In this document: positions 6,665 through 15,183 of the stretch, piece by piece | Layout of the letters: every line of letters begins with the position of its first letter | How positions within the stretch are numbered: the first letter of the stretch is position 1 | From: an uncultured Verrucomicrobiota bacterium | Lineage (GTDB): Bacteria; Verrucomicrobiota; Verrucomicrobiia; Limisphaerales; UBA9464 | Assembly: GCA_903821635.1 (NCBI GenBank) | Contig: CAIJLV010000145.1 | Location: 1 to 35,650 of the forward strand | Direction: 5' to 3' | DNA: 35,650 bases | Notes under the pieces: model-generated | Told to the model about the DNA's origin: nothing | What the model saw: only the letters and a program-made list of their open reading frames with translations | Database searches by the model: none | Position numbers and translations under genes: made by a program

Positions 6665-9268
6665 GAAATGGTTGTCCTTCACGGTCCACGCCGGGTTGTA
6701 GGTCGCGTGCTGGTCGTATTTCAGGTTCACCTGACCGCCATAGAACAGGTTGTTCCAGAGGTTCACCGCGAGCGGCACGTCGTAACCATAGGACGTCTTG
6801 TCGAAGGTGAATTCGCCGCGTTGGACCACATTGTTGGTCACGAACGCATCCACCGTGTAGCCGGAGCCGGAGTAGGACGGATGGACCCGCAGGCCCACAA
6901 TCGTGCCGCCGAGCTGCGAATCCGCCACGGACAGGCTCGCGAGGTAGAACGCATAGGTGTCCAGCAGCTTCCGGCCGGCCGTGGTGCCTCCCATGACCGC
7001 CACTTCGGTGAACCGCAGCCGCACCACCGGCCGGGTGCCGTAAAGGCTGCTCAGGAGCAGCAGTTCCGCCGGCGCCGAACCGAACAGGGTCGGCTGCTCC
7101 TGCACGTTCTGGTAACGCACCAGCCGGTTCAGGCGTTGGGGCACCCCTTCGCCCTGCAACACGGCCCCGCTGCCCAGCGAGATGGCGTTGGCCCCGTAGG
7201 CGGCCAGCGCCACGCCGTTGGTGAGCGTCAGGGTGCTGCTCAGGGACCGTCCGGACAGGTAGTAATCGAGCGATGCATAGTGGTAGCCCAGGTCGGGAAC
7301 GTCCGTGTCCCGTGGCGCCCGAGGACTGAGGGTGGTGGGCAGGGTGAAGTTGCCGCTCAGTTCGGTCGGCGGATGGGTGGTCAACTGCTTCAGTTCGGTG
7401 CCCAGCGTGCTCTCCAGCGAACTGGTGCCGGCGTTGCGGTGCGGGCTGCCGGCGGCCAGGTAAAACTTGCCACCCAGCGCCGTCTGAAAGACCCCGCTGG
7501 CCGAACTCGCCTGCTGGTTATTGCTCCCCCCATAGCTCTGCACGTTGGTCACCTGCATCACCAGGCTGTTCTTCAGCGTGAGGCTGGTGCCCGCGGTGGT
7601 GGAACGGAGGCCTGCCGCCGCGTGCAACGTCGCCTGTTCGCCGTAAAACGCGTTGGCCACGCCGCCATCGTCGAAAACCACGCTGCCCGCAGGCCCGGTG
7701 TCCACCAGCAGGTTGTAGGCGCCCAACGTGCCCGCACCGGAACTCTGGAGCGGGAACTTGCAGTTCACAAACTGCCCGTTGAACACCGTGTTGGACTGGC
7801 TGCCGGAAAAGCTGAGGCCGTAGATCTGGTTGCAAAAGCGGACGTGTTCCACCTTGGTCGCCGCGGCCGTGTAGAGCACGCGCAGCGCGTAGTTGGCGTA
7901 AAGGTCGGTGCCGGGGGTGCCCGTGCTCCCGCTGATCGTCTCGCCCACCGAATTGTCGTCCTTGGCCGTGAACACTGCGGGCCGGTAGCGCGAAGTCTGG
8001 CAGACCAGCGGTCCCTGAATGTTCAACCGTGGGTCCACGCTGCCGGCCACATATTTGGCAAACTTGACCACGGCACCGCCCTCCAGCGTTGTGGTTCCAT
8101 ACAGATTGTAATTGCCTGCAACATAATAGGTTGTGTCACTTTGAAAGACGAAGTTGGTCCGGTCACCCGGCAGCGTAAACTGGTAGTCCACCACCAGACC
8201 GGGTTTCTGGTAGGCGGCGACCAGATCCTGTCGGCCCGTCCGGGGCAGCACCGCCGTCGGCCGGGTGGCCTTCGCCTTGACGGGCAGCCGGTTGAGGGCC
8301 TGCATGCGTGATCCCGCTTTCCGGGTAGGCACGGCGGCCCCGCCCTTGCCGGGGGGCAACGATTCCAGGGCGGCGGCGACTTCGGGGAGCTTGACCGCTT
8401 CCACCAGAAACCGGCGTCCATCACCCGTCCGCAACCAACGTTTGTGCACCTGGTTTGCCCGGGCCGTCTCCTCGCCCAGCAAAAAGGCCCGTCCCTCGGC
8501 CACCTGCATGGAGCCAAAATGCAGCGACTCATCCTCCTCGTCGTCACCCGCCCGGAGGGGCGGGCGGACCTTGATTTCGGGCTCCGGGGCCTGGGTAAAT
8601 TCGGTCCAGACTTCCAATCGGGTGGTCGCCGGATTGAAGCCATAGGCGGTGGGTGCCTTCGGCGCCTCCCGCAGGATGACGTCCTGCTCGAATCCGTCCT
8701 TGGTGAAGGTGTAACGCACGTCAGCCCCGACCCCTTCAAAGGCGTCCGGGTAAACGATCTGATTAGGCGTAACCTGCCACCCGTCGCTGTCCTTTACCGA
8801 ACCGATCAGCACGGACTCCCCGGTGGCGCTGTCATAGTAGGCCAGCCCAAGGACATGGCCGCTGACCAGCGCCCCGTCCGGCAGCCGCAATTGCACCGCC
8901 TCGGCCGTGTTGAGGTTGCCCGCCAGGCTGACCCGGTGCTGGCCTTTCCATGCGATCGCCCCTTCCGGGACGAGTTCAAACTCCACCTTCGTCTCCTCCC
9001 ATTCGCCCTGGGAGTTGCGGAAGTTCAGACCCGTCTCCAACTGCACATACGAGTTCGTCTCCGAAATGGTGTTGCCCTGCTCATCCAGCCGGGTTTTGAC
9101 CACCTCCACCCGTTGCTGATGGGCTTCACGGTCCTTGATCTGGGACTGAACGTCCTGGGCGAACACATCGGGCGCGGTCAACCAAAGTGACAGGCCAAGG
9201 ACAGCCCCGGCGACAGGCAACGCGGGACCGCGGGAAAAGCGGCCATGGATCAGGGCGGAGGGGTTCAT
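6662..9268 (-). CDS. Large secreted beta-helix-type surface protein, amber-truncated
   Basis: From ATG 9268 the product starts MNPSALIHGRF, has a hydrophobic stretch and a signal-peptidase-like end (DVFAQ, then DVQSQ), so it is exported. A second possible start is ATG 9286; the frame is open to 9514, but the extra 82 residues are Arg/Pro/Ser-rich and look untranslated. After the signal come about 350 residues of charged, strand-rich sequence, then a body with parallel-beta-helix features (YYVAGNYNLYGTTTLEGG, AVVKFAKY, LTLKNSLVMQVTN). These are typical of large verrucomicrobial surface proteins that precede RHS genes. The gene stops at TAG 6662-6664, before the expected family ending, which continues in frame to 6203; joined, the protein would have about 1020 residues. 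Function is probably adhesion or surface coat; no catalytic motif was seen. Confidence 0.8.
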   Translation of the reverse strand: MNPSALIHGRFSRGPALPVAGAVLGLSLWLTAPDVFAQDVQSQIKDREAHQQRVEVVKTRLDEQGNTISETNSYVQLETGLNFRNSQGEWEETKVEFELVPEGAIAWKGQHRVSLAGNLNTAEAVQLRLPDGALVSGHVLGLAYYDSATGESVLIGSVKDSDGWQVTPNQIVYPDAFEGVGADVRYTFTKDGFEQDVILREAPKAPTAYGFNPATTRLEVWTEFTQAPEPEIKVRPPLRAGDDEEDESLHFGSMQVAEGRAFLLGEETARANQVHKRWLRTGDGRRFLVEAVKLPEVAAALESLPPGKGGAAVPTRKAGSRMQALNRLPVKAKATRPTAVLPRTGRQDLVAAYQKPGLVVDYQFTLPGDRTNFVFQSDTTYYVAGNYNLYGTTTLEGGAVVKFAKYVAGSVDPRLNIQGPLVCQTSRYRPAVFTAKDDNSVGETISGSTGTPGTDLYANYALRVLYTAAATKVEHVRFCNQIYGLSFSGSQSNTVFNGQFVNCKFPLQSSGAGTLGAYNLLVDTGPAGSVVFDDGGVANAFYGEQATLHAAAGLRSTTAGTSLTLKNSLVMQVTNVQSYGGSNNQQASSASGVFQTALGGKFYLAAGSPHRNAGTSSLESTLGTELKQLTTHPPTELSGNFTLPTTLSPRAPRDTDVPDLGYHYASLDYYLSGRSLSSTLTLTNGVALAAYGANAISLGSGAVLQGEGVPQRLNRLVRYQNVQEQPTLFGSAPAELLLLSSLYGTRPVVRLRFTEVAVMGGTTAGRKLLDTYAFYLASLSVADSQLGGTIVGLRVHPSYSGSGYTVDAFVTNNVVQRGEFTFDKTSYGYDVPLAVNLWNNLFYGGQVNLKYDQHATYNPAWTVKDNHF

Positions 9269-9670
9269 GGGAAGGTGCGCGAGCATCGGCTTCAGCGTTT
9301 GGTTGGCTGGCCCGCCACTCCCTGACCAACTCACTCGGGCGAACCCGACAGCCCGCACCGGGCGGACGCTGGATTTTTGGAGAGGGGAGGTGGTGGGACG
9401 GTTTTCCGGGTGACTGTGGACCCTTTGCTCCTCACCGGGACGGCTTGCCAAGCCCAAAATGGTTTCCCGCAAGGTTTGTTTCCAAAATGGCAAGAACGGA
9501 GGATCGAAGTTCACCGGCGCAGTCTGCGGTCAGCCGTGGGACAACCGCGGTCTATCCCCTGGTCTGGCGCCGAATCGTCATTCCGGTTGGACGGTGGCGG
9601 CCCATGGTTAGACCGCGGTCCCCGGAAGATCCCTGGAAAAGATTCGGCGGCAGGCTGCAAATTCCCAACA
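9269..9670. other. Upstream region of the surface-protein locus, no convincing gene
   Basis: About 400 bp between the likely start of the beta-helix gene and the XRE gene. The beta-helix frame stays open through 9269-9514, but the translation there looks non-coding. The region holds two copies of the palindrome ACCGCGGT (listed separately). No clear sigma-70 -10/-35 pair was recognised. Confidence 0.5.
9544..9619. promoter_or_regulatory. Paired ACCGCGGT palindromes, possible operators
   Basis: ACCGCGGTCTA at 9544-9554 and its exact reverse complement TAGACCGCGGT at 9609-9619 form an 11-bp inverted pair with a 54-bp spacer. Each half contains the self-complementary octamer ACCGCGGT. They sit between the XRE regulator gene and the surface-protein genes. 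Binding by that regulator is a guess. Confidence 0.35.
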
Positions 9671-9969
9671 TCAGAGTCCACTGTTGGGCTCGGCCTCCGC
9701 AAGTGTCCCCGGCAAGTTAAGCAGCTTGGACAGCTTTCCCCACTCTGCGTCAGAGGGAATGGCGTCGTCATGCTCCCAAGCTGATACCCGGTTGCTAGAG
9801 ATTTGCAGCAAGCTGGCCAGATTGCGCAGTTTTAGCCCGCGTTCGAGGCGCCGCTTCCGGAGCACGTCTCCAAGGCTCCGCACCTCCTGCGGGAAGGCTT
9901 TCCTGTGTTGCCTTGGCCCGGAATCAGGGCTTCTTTGGGTGCGGATTAACCGCTGACAAATTCCCAACA
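9658..9969. repeat. 13-bp direct repeat bracketing the XRE gene
   Basis: CAAATTCCCAACA occurs at 9658-9670 and again at 9957-9969, perfectly conserved, 299 bp apart. The first copy overlaps the end of the XRE gene and is followed by TGTTGGG (9682-9688), making a 7-bp inverted repeat CCCAACA/TGTTGGG. The second lies near the 5' end of the same open frame. The pair could be regulatory sites or chance. Confidence 0.4.
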
Positions 9970-10021
9970 GTGCCAACGAACAGAGCCCCCGTGGACGCCT
10001 AGAATGCAGCTCGCCCTTCAA
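9671..10021 (-). CDS. Small XRE-type helix-turn-helix regulator (start uncertain)
   Basis: The C-terminal 70 residues form an XRE/Cro-type helix-turn-helix: SLGDVLRKRRLERGLKLRNL, then ASLLQISSNRVSAWEHDDAI and PSDAEWGKLSKLLNL. This is the standard order of helix 1, turn, recognition helix with WE, and a final helix. The frame contains no ATG. The longest form starts at TTG 10021; TTG 9976, GTG 9883 or GTG 9865 are alternatives, and the first 30-40 residues look less protein-like. It lies upstream of, and co-directional with, the surface-protein genes and divergent from aas, so it could control either. The missing ATG leaves open a decayed gene. The ligand and target are unknown. Confidence 0.6.
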   Translation of the reverse strand: MKGELHSRRPRGLCSLALLGICQRLIRTQRSPDSGPRQHRKAFPQEVRSLGDVLRKRRLERGLKLRNLASLLQISSNRVSAWEHDDAIPSDAEWGKLSKLLNLPGTLAEAEPNSGL

Positions 10022-10060
10022 TCCTTTGACCGTTCAATCCCTTCTCCGCCCAACCTCCCG

Positions 10061-12256
10061 ATGAAACTCCTCTGCCATCTGTTCGTGCGCCTCTGGTTCC
10101 GGTTCCGCGCCTTCGACGTCGAATCACTCAACACCCCGGGCCCCGTTCTCCTAATTCCCAACCACGTTTCCTGGCTTGATTGGCTATTCCTACTGGCCGT
10201 CTTGGATGAGGACTGGAAGTTCGTCACCAGCGCGACGACGGCCGAGGCGTCGTGGATACACCGGAAGCTGATGGTCAACAAACGCACCTTCCCGGTGGAC
10301 ACCGCGTCGCCCTACGCCGCCAAGCGCATGGCTGAGTTTCTCGCTACCGGCGGCCGGTTGGTGCTCTTCGCCGAGGGCCGCATCACCCTCACCGGCTCGC
10401 TGATGAAGCTCTTCGACGGCACCGGCTTCCTCATCCACCGGACTGGCGCCAAGGTCATCACCTGCTACCTGCGCAATGCCCGCCGCGTGCCCTTCGTCCG
10501 CCACACCGGCTGGACCCACTGGCGCCCGCGGGTCACCGCCCACTTCAGCGCCGCCCTGACCGCCCCCGCGCTGCCCGACGGCACCTCGAATAGCATCGCC
10601 CGCCAACGCCGCACGACCTGGCTACGCGACCAGATGGTCCGGCAGCAGTTCGAAGCCGAAATGGAATTCGGCCCGCAGAACGTCCTGAACGCCGTGGTCG
10701 AAACCGCCGCCACGCTGCCCAAGAAGATCATCTTTGAAGATGTCTCCTTCACCGAACTCACCTATCGGCGACTGCTGGTCGGCGTGGACGTGCTGGCCGA
10801 TGAATGGCGGAAGCGCTTCGCGAATACGGAACGTGGAGTGCGGAATGCGGAATTGCCCAAGCAGGTCGGCGTGCTGTTACCCAACGTGAACGGAACACCG
10901 GTAACCCTGCTGAGCCTCTGGGCCACGGGCTGCGTCCCGGCGATCCTCAACTTTTCCACCGGCAGCACCACGATGCTGCAATGCGCCCAACTGGCCGGCC
11001 TCAAGCACGTCATCACGTCGCGCGTGTTCGCCCAGAAGGCAAAGCTGGAACTCACGCCCTTCCTCGACGCCGGCATCGAACTGATCTTCCTCGAAGACGT
11101 CCGGGCGGGCATCTCCGGCCTGACCAAGCTCGGAAAGTTGGTGAAGCACACCCTGGCGTGCGGAGCCGGCCTCAAGGTTCGCAATTGCGGTTCTGACTCT
11201 GCTTCCCTTCCGACTTCGCCCACCGCCGTCATTCTGTTCACCTCCGGCTCCGAAGGCGTGCCTAAAGGCGTCGAACTCACCCACGCCAACCTGCTCGCCA
11301 ACATGCGCCAGCTCATGGGCGTGCTCGACGTCACGGACCACGAGCGGTTCTTCAGCGCCATGCCGCTGTTCCACAGCTTCGGGCTCATGGCCGGGCTCGT
11401 CGTGCCGCTGACCAACGGCTTCTACACCTTCCTCTACCCGTCGCCGCTGCATTATCGCGTCGTGCCCGCCGCCGTATACGACAAGGCCTGCACCGTCATG
11501 CTCGGCACGAACACCTTTCTCAACGGCTACGCGCGCCGGGCCAATCCCTACGACTTCAACTCGGTGAAGTTCCTCGTCGCTGGCGCCGAGAAGATCCAGG
11601 ACGCCACGGTGCAGACTTGGGCCAAGAAATTCGGCGTGCGCATCCTCGAAGGTTACGGCGCGACCGAGTGCAGCCCGGCCATCACCATCAACTCGCGGCT
11701 GGAACCAAAGTCCGGCTCCGTCGGGCGTTTCCTGCCCGGCATGGAATGGAAGCTGGAGCCCATCGAAGGGGTCGCGGAGGGCGGCAAACTCTTCGTGCGG
11801 GGCCCGAACGTGATGAGCGGCTACCTGAATCCCGACGCCAACGCCAAGTTCCAGGCGCTCGGCGGCTGGTATGACACCGGCGACATGGTCAAGGTGGACG
11901 ACGAGGGTTTCGTCCACATTCTCGGCCGCCTGAAACGCTTCGCGAAGATCAGCGGCGAAATGGTCAGCCTCACCGCCGTCGAGGACGCGCTGGCGGGCGC
12001 GTTCCCGCAACTTGGCCTCAAGTGCGAGATCGCCGTCCTCGCCGTGCCCGACGAGGACAAGGGCGAAAAACTCATCGCCGTCACCGACCAACCGAAGCTC
12101 ACGCTTGAAGACATCCGCGGCGTGATCCGCGGCAAGGGCATGACGAACCTCTGCGTGCCCCGCGAAGTTATGGTCGTGCGGGAGATTCCGAAGCTCGGGA
12201 CGGGCAAGGTGAATCATCGGGAGCTGCAAAGCCGGTTGCAGGAAAGGGCGGGGTAA
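10061..12256 (+). CDS. aas: Bifunctional lysophospholipid acyltransferase/acyl-ACP synthetase (Aas-like)
   Basis: This 731-residue protein joins two enzymes. Residues 1-200 are a PlsC-type acyltransferase: the HX4D motif is in NHVSWLD (His35, Asp40), the substrate motif in FAEGRIT (about 103-109), and KLFDGTGFLI follows. Residues 230-731 are an AMP-forming acyl-activating domain, with the phosphate-binding loop FTSGSEGVPKG near 392, YGATECSP near 535, GWYDTGD near 601 and the C-terminal lysine motif GTGKVNH near 713. In E. coli, Aas (719 residues) re-acylates lysophosphatidylethanolamine at the inner membrane using fatty acid activated on bound ACP. Length and order match. The E. coli partner transporter LplT is not fused or adjacent here. 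The start is set at ATG 10061 because MKLLCHLFVRLW begins the acyltransferase; ATG 10004 would add 19 unlikely residues. Confidence 0.92.
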   Translation: MKLLCHLFVRLWFRFRAFDVESLNTPGPVLLIPNHVSWLDWLFLLAVLDEDWKFVTSATTAEASWIHRKLMVNKRTFPVDTASPYAAKRMAEFLATGGRLVLFAEGRITLTGSLMKLFDGTGFLIHRTGAKVITCYLRNARRVPFVRHTGWTHWRPRVTAHFSAALTAPALPDGTSNSIARQRRTTWLRDQMVRQQFEAEMEFGPQNVLNAVVETAATLPKKIIFEDVSFTELTYRRLLVGVDVLADEWRKRFANTERGVRNAELPKQVGVLLPNVNGTPVTLLSLWATGCVPAILNFSTGSTTMLQCAQLAGLKHVITSRVFAQKAKLELTPFLDAGIELIFLEDVRAGISGLTKLGKLVKHTLACGAGLKVRNCGSDSASLPTSPTAVILFTSGSEGVPKGVELTHANLLANMRQLMGVLDVTDHERFFSAMPLFHSFGLMAGLVVPLTNGFYTFLYPSPLHYRVVPAAVYDKACTVMLGTNTFLNGYARRANPYDFNSVKFLVAGAEKIQDATVQTWAKKFGVRILEGYGATECSPAITINSRLEPKSGSVGRFLPGMEWKLEPIEGVAEGGKLFVRGPNVMSGYLNPDANAKFQALGGWYDTGDMVKVDDEGFVHILGRLKRFAKISGEMVSLTAVEDALAGAFPQLGLKCEIAVLAVPDEDKGEKLIAVTDQPKLTLEDIRGVIRGKGMTNLCVPREVMVVREIPKLGTGKVNHRELQSRLQERAG

Positions 12257-12447
12257 ATCCCAGCCGGAAAACCGCCCCTGCTCCCGCTCCCTGCGGGAGC
12301 GGGCGAGGTCACGGGGAACCGAGCTGAAAATCAGAGCGCCGCGCCGCAGTCGCACCCGAACGAACCGTGCTCCCGCCCGAGCCGTCAATTGCAGCATCGG
12401 GAAAATCAATTCACGCTGCCGACTCCCCTCAGCCCATACTTCCGAAC
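12257..12447 (+). other. Intergenic gap between aas and the DUF2157 gene
   Basis: About 190 bp containing the stem-loop at 12283-12303. No other gene was recognised. The DUF2157 frame is open back to GTG 12367, but the translation there lacks family features. Confidence 0.5.
12283..12303 (+). terminator. Perfect GC-rich stem-loop after aas
   Basis: CCCGCTCCC (12283-12291), loop TGC, GGGAGCGGG (12295-12303): a perfect 9-bp stem with a three-base loop, 27 bp after the aas stop. No T-run follows, so it may be a Rho-assisted or attenuating hairpin, or a member of a dispersed extragenic palindrome family, not a classical terminator. Confidence 0.5.
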
Positions 12448-13635
12448 GTGAAAGCGACCGATATTCGGAAGATTCGTGAAGCCGGCTTCATCAATGAGGC
12501 GCAGGAACACGCCATCGTCGAGCACTTCAAGCTCGACCGTGAGGGCAACCGGTTCCTGACCACCGTCGGCATCCTCGGCGCCCTCCTCGTCGGCGCCGGC
12601 ATCATCCTGCTGATCGCGTCCAACTGGAACGACATCCCGCGCCTGCTGAAACTCGGCGTCGGGCTCGCCCTTCTCCTCGGCACCCATACCGGCGGTTGGG
12701 CGCTCGGCCGCTCTGGGCGCCATCCGGTGATGGCCGAAGTGCTGCACCTGCTCGGCTCCGGCGTGTTCCTCGCCAACATCGCGCTCGTGGGCCAGATCTA
12801 CAACCTGTCGTCCCGCCCACCGAACTCGATCCTGCTCTGGCTTGCCGGCGTGGTGCCGCTGGCCTGGATTCTCCGGTCCAAGGCTCAGCACATCCTCGCG
12901 CTCACCATCTTCGGCGTGTGGCTCGGGCTGGAGCTGAACCAGCGGGACAGTTGGCTCTACTTCGCTGGTGAAGGACGCCAGTTCATGCTCTACGCGCTGT
13001 TGGGCATCCTCTTCGCCGCGCTCGGCCTGTTGCTCGGGCAGTCCAAGTTCCCCGAGTTCGGTCCGCCCACGGAGAAGTTTGGTCTGCTGGCCACGCACCT
13101 CGCGTCCTACCCGCTCACGCTGGGCTTCTTCTACGGCTCTGGCCAGGTGGCGCCCGCGGCCTGGGCCATCACCGGCGTGCTCTCTGGCCTCACGCTCGCG
13201 CTGTGGCTACTGGCCGTTCCGCGGCTCGGCGTGATTCCCGACCGGCAATGGCGCTGGGTCTGGGCCGCCGCCCAGGTCGGACTTATCGGTCTCGTCTGGC
13301 TCGGCCTGACGGTCGAGGGCCGTTACGGCGGTTGGGAGACCCACCGGCTCGTCGGCCCGCACTGGATCGCCGTGCCAGCCCTGTTCTTCTTCTGCCTGCT
13401 CCAGGCCCAGGTCGGGCTAATCCGGCGCAGCAAGTGGCTGGTGAACCTCGCCATGGTCTTCATCGGCCTACACATCATCACCGCCTACTTCCAGCTCTTC
13501 GGCTCCATGCAGACCACCGGCATGATGTTCGTCGTCACCGGCCTCTTCCTGATCGGCCTCGCCGTCTATCTGGAGCGCAAACGCCGTTCGCTGCTGAAGC
13601 GCATGGCCGAACCCGTCACCGCCCTGTCCGTCTGA
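12448..13635 (+). CDS. DUF2157 multi-spanning membrane protein
   Basis: The N-terminal cytoplasmic part (KATDIRKIREAGFINEAQEH) fits the DUF2157 pattern of a short helical domain. It is followed by about ten to eleven hydrophobic segments: LTTVGILGALLVGAGIILLI, then LGVGLALLLGTHTGGWALG, further pairs, and a last one near MMFVVTGLFLIGLAVYL, with a basic tail (ERKRRSLLKRM). The start is GTG 12448 because it places the family sequence at the N-terminus; GTG 12367 would add 27 weak residues. The next gene, encoding a GDYXXLXY protein, starts 8 bp after the stop. These two families commonly occur together, so they probably form a unit in the cytoplasmic membrane. No biochemical activity is established that I know of. 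Confidence 0.85.
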   Translation: MKATDIRKIREAGFINEAQEHAIVEHFKLDREGNRFLTTVGILGALLVGAGIILLIASNWNDIPRLLKLGVGLALLLGTHTGGWALGRSGRHPVMAEVLHLLGSGVFLANIALVGQIYNLSSRPPNSILLWLAGVVPLAWILRSKAQHILALTIFGVWLGLELNQRDSWLYFAGEGRQFMLYALLGILFAALGLLLGQSKFPEFGPPTEKFGLLATHLASYPLTLGFFYGSGQVAPAAWAITGVLSGLTLALWLLAVPRLGVIPDRQWRWVWAAAQVGLIGLVWLGLTVEGRYGGWETHRLVGPHWIAVPALFFFCLLQAQVGLIRRSKWLVNLAMVFIGLHIITAYFQLFGSMQTTGMMFVVTGLFLIGLAVYLERKRRSLLKRMAEPVTALSV

Positions 13636-13643
13636 TTCCGCCC

Positions 13644-14195
13644 ATGAAAACCAAACTCCTCAGCCTCGTCGTCGGCCTGCAAGTGCTCTGGGTCATCGGG
13701 ACCGTCGCCGTGCAGGAAGCCAAGCTCAGCCAAGGCACCGTCGTGCGGCTCGAAACCCGCCCCGTGGATCCGCGCGACCTGTTGCGCGGCGACTACGTGA
13801 TCCTCAACTACGACGTCAGCACGCTCGACGCGAAGCTCTTCCCCATCGCCCTCACCAATCCCCCAACCGCGGGCACGCCGGTCTACGTGAGACTGGAGCC
13901 GCGGGGCGAATTTCATCAGGCGGTGGAAGCTTCCCTCGAACCGCTGGCTTTCGAGGCTAACCGGCCGGTGTTGCGCGGCACGGTGGAGAGCACCCGCTCT
14001 TGGGCCCCCAACGACTCCGCCCACGTGCGCGTGAACTACGGGATCGAACGCTTCTACGTCCGCGAAGGCACCGGCAATCCCCGCGGCAAGCTAACCGTGG
14101 ACGTGGCCATTCCAACCTCCGGCAAAGGCATCATCCGCGAGGTGTATCTCGACGGGGTGAAGTATGCGGAAGCGATGAAACAACAAGGCCCCTAA
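13644..14195 (+). CDS. GDYXXLXY-domain protein
   Basis: This 183-residue protein begins with one membrane segment (KLLSLVVGLQVLWVIGTVAV). The family's name-giving motif follows as RGDYVILNY near residues 50-58, after the typical RPVDPRDLLRGDY lead. The rest is a soluble, strand-rich domain ending in IIREVYLDGVKYAEAM. The topology suggests an inner-membrane anchor with the domain outside the cytoplasm. It sits 8 bp after the DUF2157 gene, its usual partner; together they may form an uncharacterised membrane complex. ATG 13644 starts the signal anchor directly. Confidence 0.88.
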   Translation: MKTKLLSLVVGLQVLWVIGTVAVQEAKLSQGTVVRLETRPVDPRDLLRGDYVILNYDVSTLDAKLFPIALTNPPTAGTPVYVRLEPRGEFHQAVEASLEPLAFEANRPVLRGTVESTRSWAPNDSAHVRVNYGIERFYVREGTGNPRGKLTVDVAIPTSGKGIIREVYLDGVKYAEAMKQQGP

Positions 14196-14259
14196 ATCCG
14201 CGGGCCATGAACGCAAAACCATCCTCTGCCAAAACTTAGTGGGTGGCCGCCGACAGCTT

Positions 14260-15183
14260 ATGGACCCAGAACCAAGATCCTCGCCCTCCAACGCCAATAC
14301 TTGGTGGGCAATTGTTCTTACCGTCTTTCCCGCAGCGCTATCCCTCGCAGGAACCGAACGCGCCGTCAGCTTCGCCTTAATGGTTTCCCCCTTTGCGATC
14401 ATTACGGCCGGAATTCTGCTCGGCATCCGCACCGGCGACAGCATTGCCGGAAAGGCCCTCCAAGCGATCGGTTGGACCATCGCCTGCGCCTTTCTCTCGC
14501 TTGGGCTTCAACTGGCTGGCTGTTCGCTCTGGCATCGCCTCGCCCGCCGCGATACGCGCCTGCTCCTGATCTACCTCGGTGGCCTGTTCGGCGCGGCCCT
14601 CGGGGCCAAGCTGCTTTACCTGCTCGCGGAAGGCTGGCTCGACTACGGCCAACCGGACCAATGGCTCCGCTGGGCCACCGGCAAGACGGTGCTGGGGGCG
14701 CTGGCTGGCGGTTACGGCGGCGTGGAACTCGCCAAACGCTGGGTCGGCTACCCGCAGGCAACCGGCGACCTGTTCGCCAGCGTGGCGCCAGTCGGAATCA
14801 TTCTCGGGCGCATCGGTTGCCTCCTGCAGGGCTGCTGCCTCGGCGCCGTCTGCGAGCGGCCCGCGTGGTGGACCTTGGCCGACCGTCACGGTCATCCGCG
14901 CTGGCCGGCCGTGCCGGTGGAAATCGTCTTCAATGCCCTCGCGCTGGTCGGGTTCGCTGGGCTACGCCGAAATCGGTCGCTGCCCGGACAACACTTCCAC
15001 CTCTACCTGCTCGGCTACGGAGCGTTCCGGTTCGTCCACGAGTTCGGGCGCGACACCCCGCGGATCGCGTTCGGTCTTTCGGGATATCAATTCGCCTCAC
15101 TGACGCTGATCGCCTTTGCCGCCTGGCGGTTCCGTCAGCGGACAAAACAGGCCGACCCGGCCGCGATGCCAACCACCCCATGA
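14260..15183 (+). CDS. Lgt-like membrane protein (prolipoprotein diacylglyceryl transferase family)
   Basis: The C-terminal two thirds resemble Lgt, which moves diacylglycerol from phosphatidylglycerol onto lipobox cysteines in the inner membrane. Visible are a polytopic layout, a glycine-rich membrane segment with GRIGCLLQGCCLG (Lgt proteins have GR-x-G-N/C-F-x-N/Q-G), PAVPVEIVFNALAL in the place of the P-T-Q/E-L-Y-E motif, and FRFVHEFGRD near the end (family R-F-x-x-E-F-x-R). The first 85 residues contain two further hydrophobic segments that are not typical of Lgt and look like an added small membrane module. ATG 14260 is preferred over GTG 14239. Because several consensus positions differ, it may be a divergent paralogue and not the housekeeping enzyme. 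Its stop overlaps the next start (ATGA). Confidence 0.75.
   Translation: MDPEPRSSPSNANTWWAIVLTVFPAALSLAGTERAVSFALMVSPFAIITAGILLGIRTGDSIAGKALQAIGWTIACAFLSLGLQLAGCSLWHRLARRDTRLLLIYLGGLFGAALGAKLLYLLAEGWLDYGQPDQWLRWATGKTVLGALAGGYGGVELAKRWVGYPQATGDLFASVAPVGIILGRIGCLLQGCCLGAVCERPAWWTLADRHGHPRWPAVPVEIVFNALALVGFAGLRRNRSLPGQHFHLYLLGYGAFRFVHEFGRDTPRIAFGLSGYQFASLTLIAFAAWRFRQRTKQADPAAMPTTP

Noticed and set aside
6449..8311. 620-codon plus-strand open frame
   Set aside because: Antisense to the beta-helix surface gene; His/Arg/Gln-rich with no recognisable motif.
12283..12303. Riboswitch or attenuator before the DUF2157 gene
   Set aside because: Only one simple hairpin is visible and no alternative pairing or conserved aptamer-like core was found; kept as a plain stem-loop.
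10877..12409. 510-codon minus-strand open frame
   Set aside because: Shadow of the aas gene, whose acyltransferase and AMP-binding motifs are unambiguous on the plus strand.
14207..14239. Ten-residue mini-ORF (MNAKPSSAKT) before the Lgt-like gene
   Set aside because: Too short, with no regulatory structure or conserved pattern to support a leader peptide.
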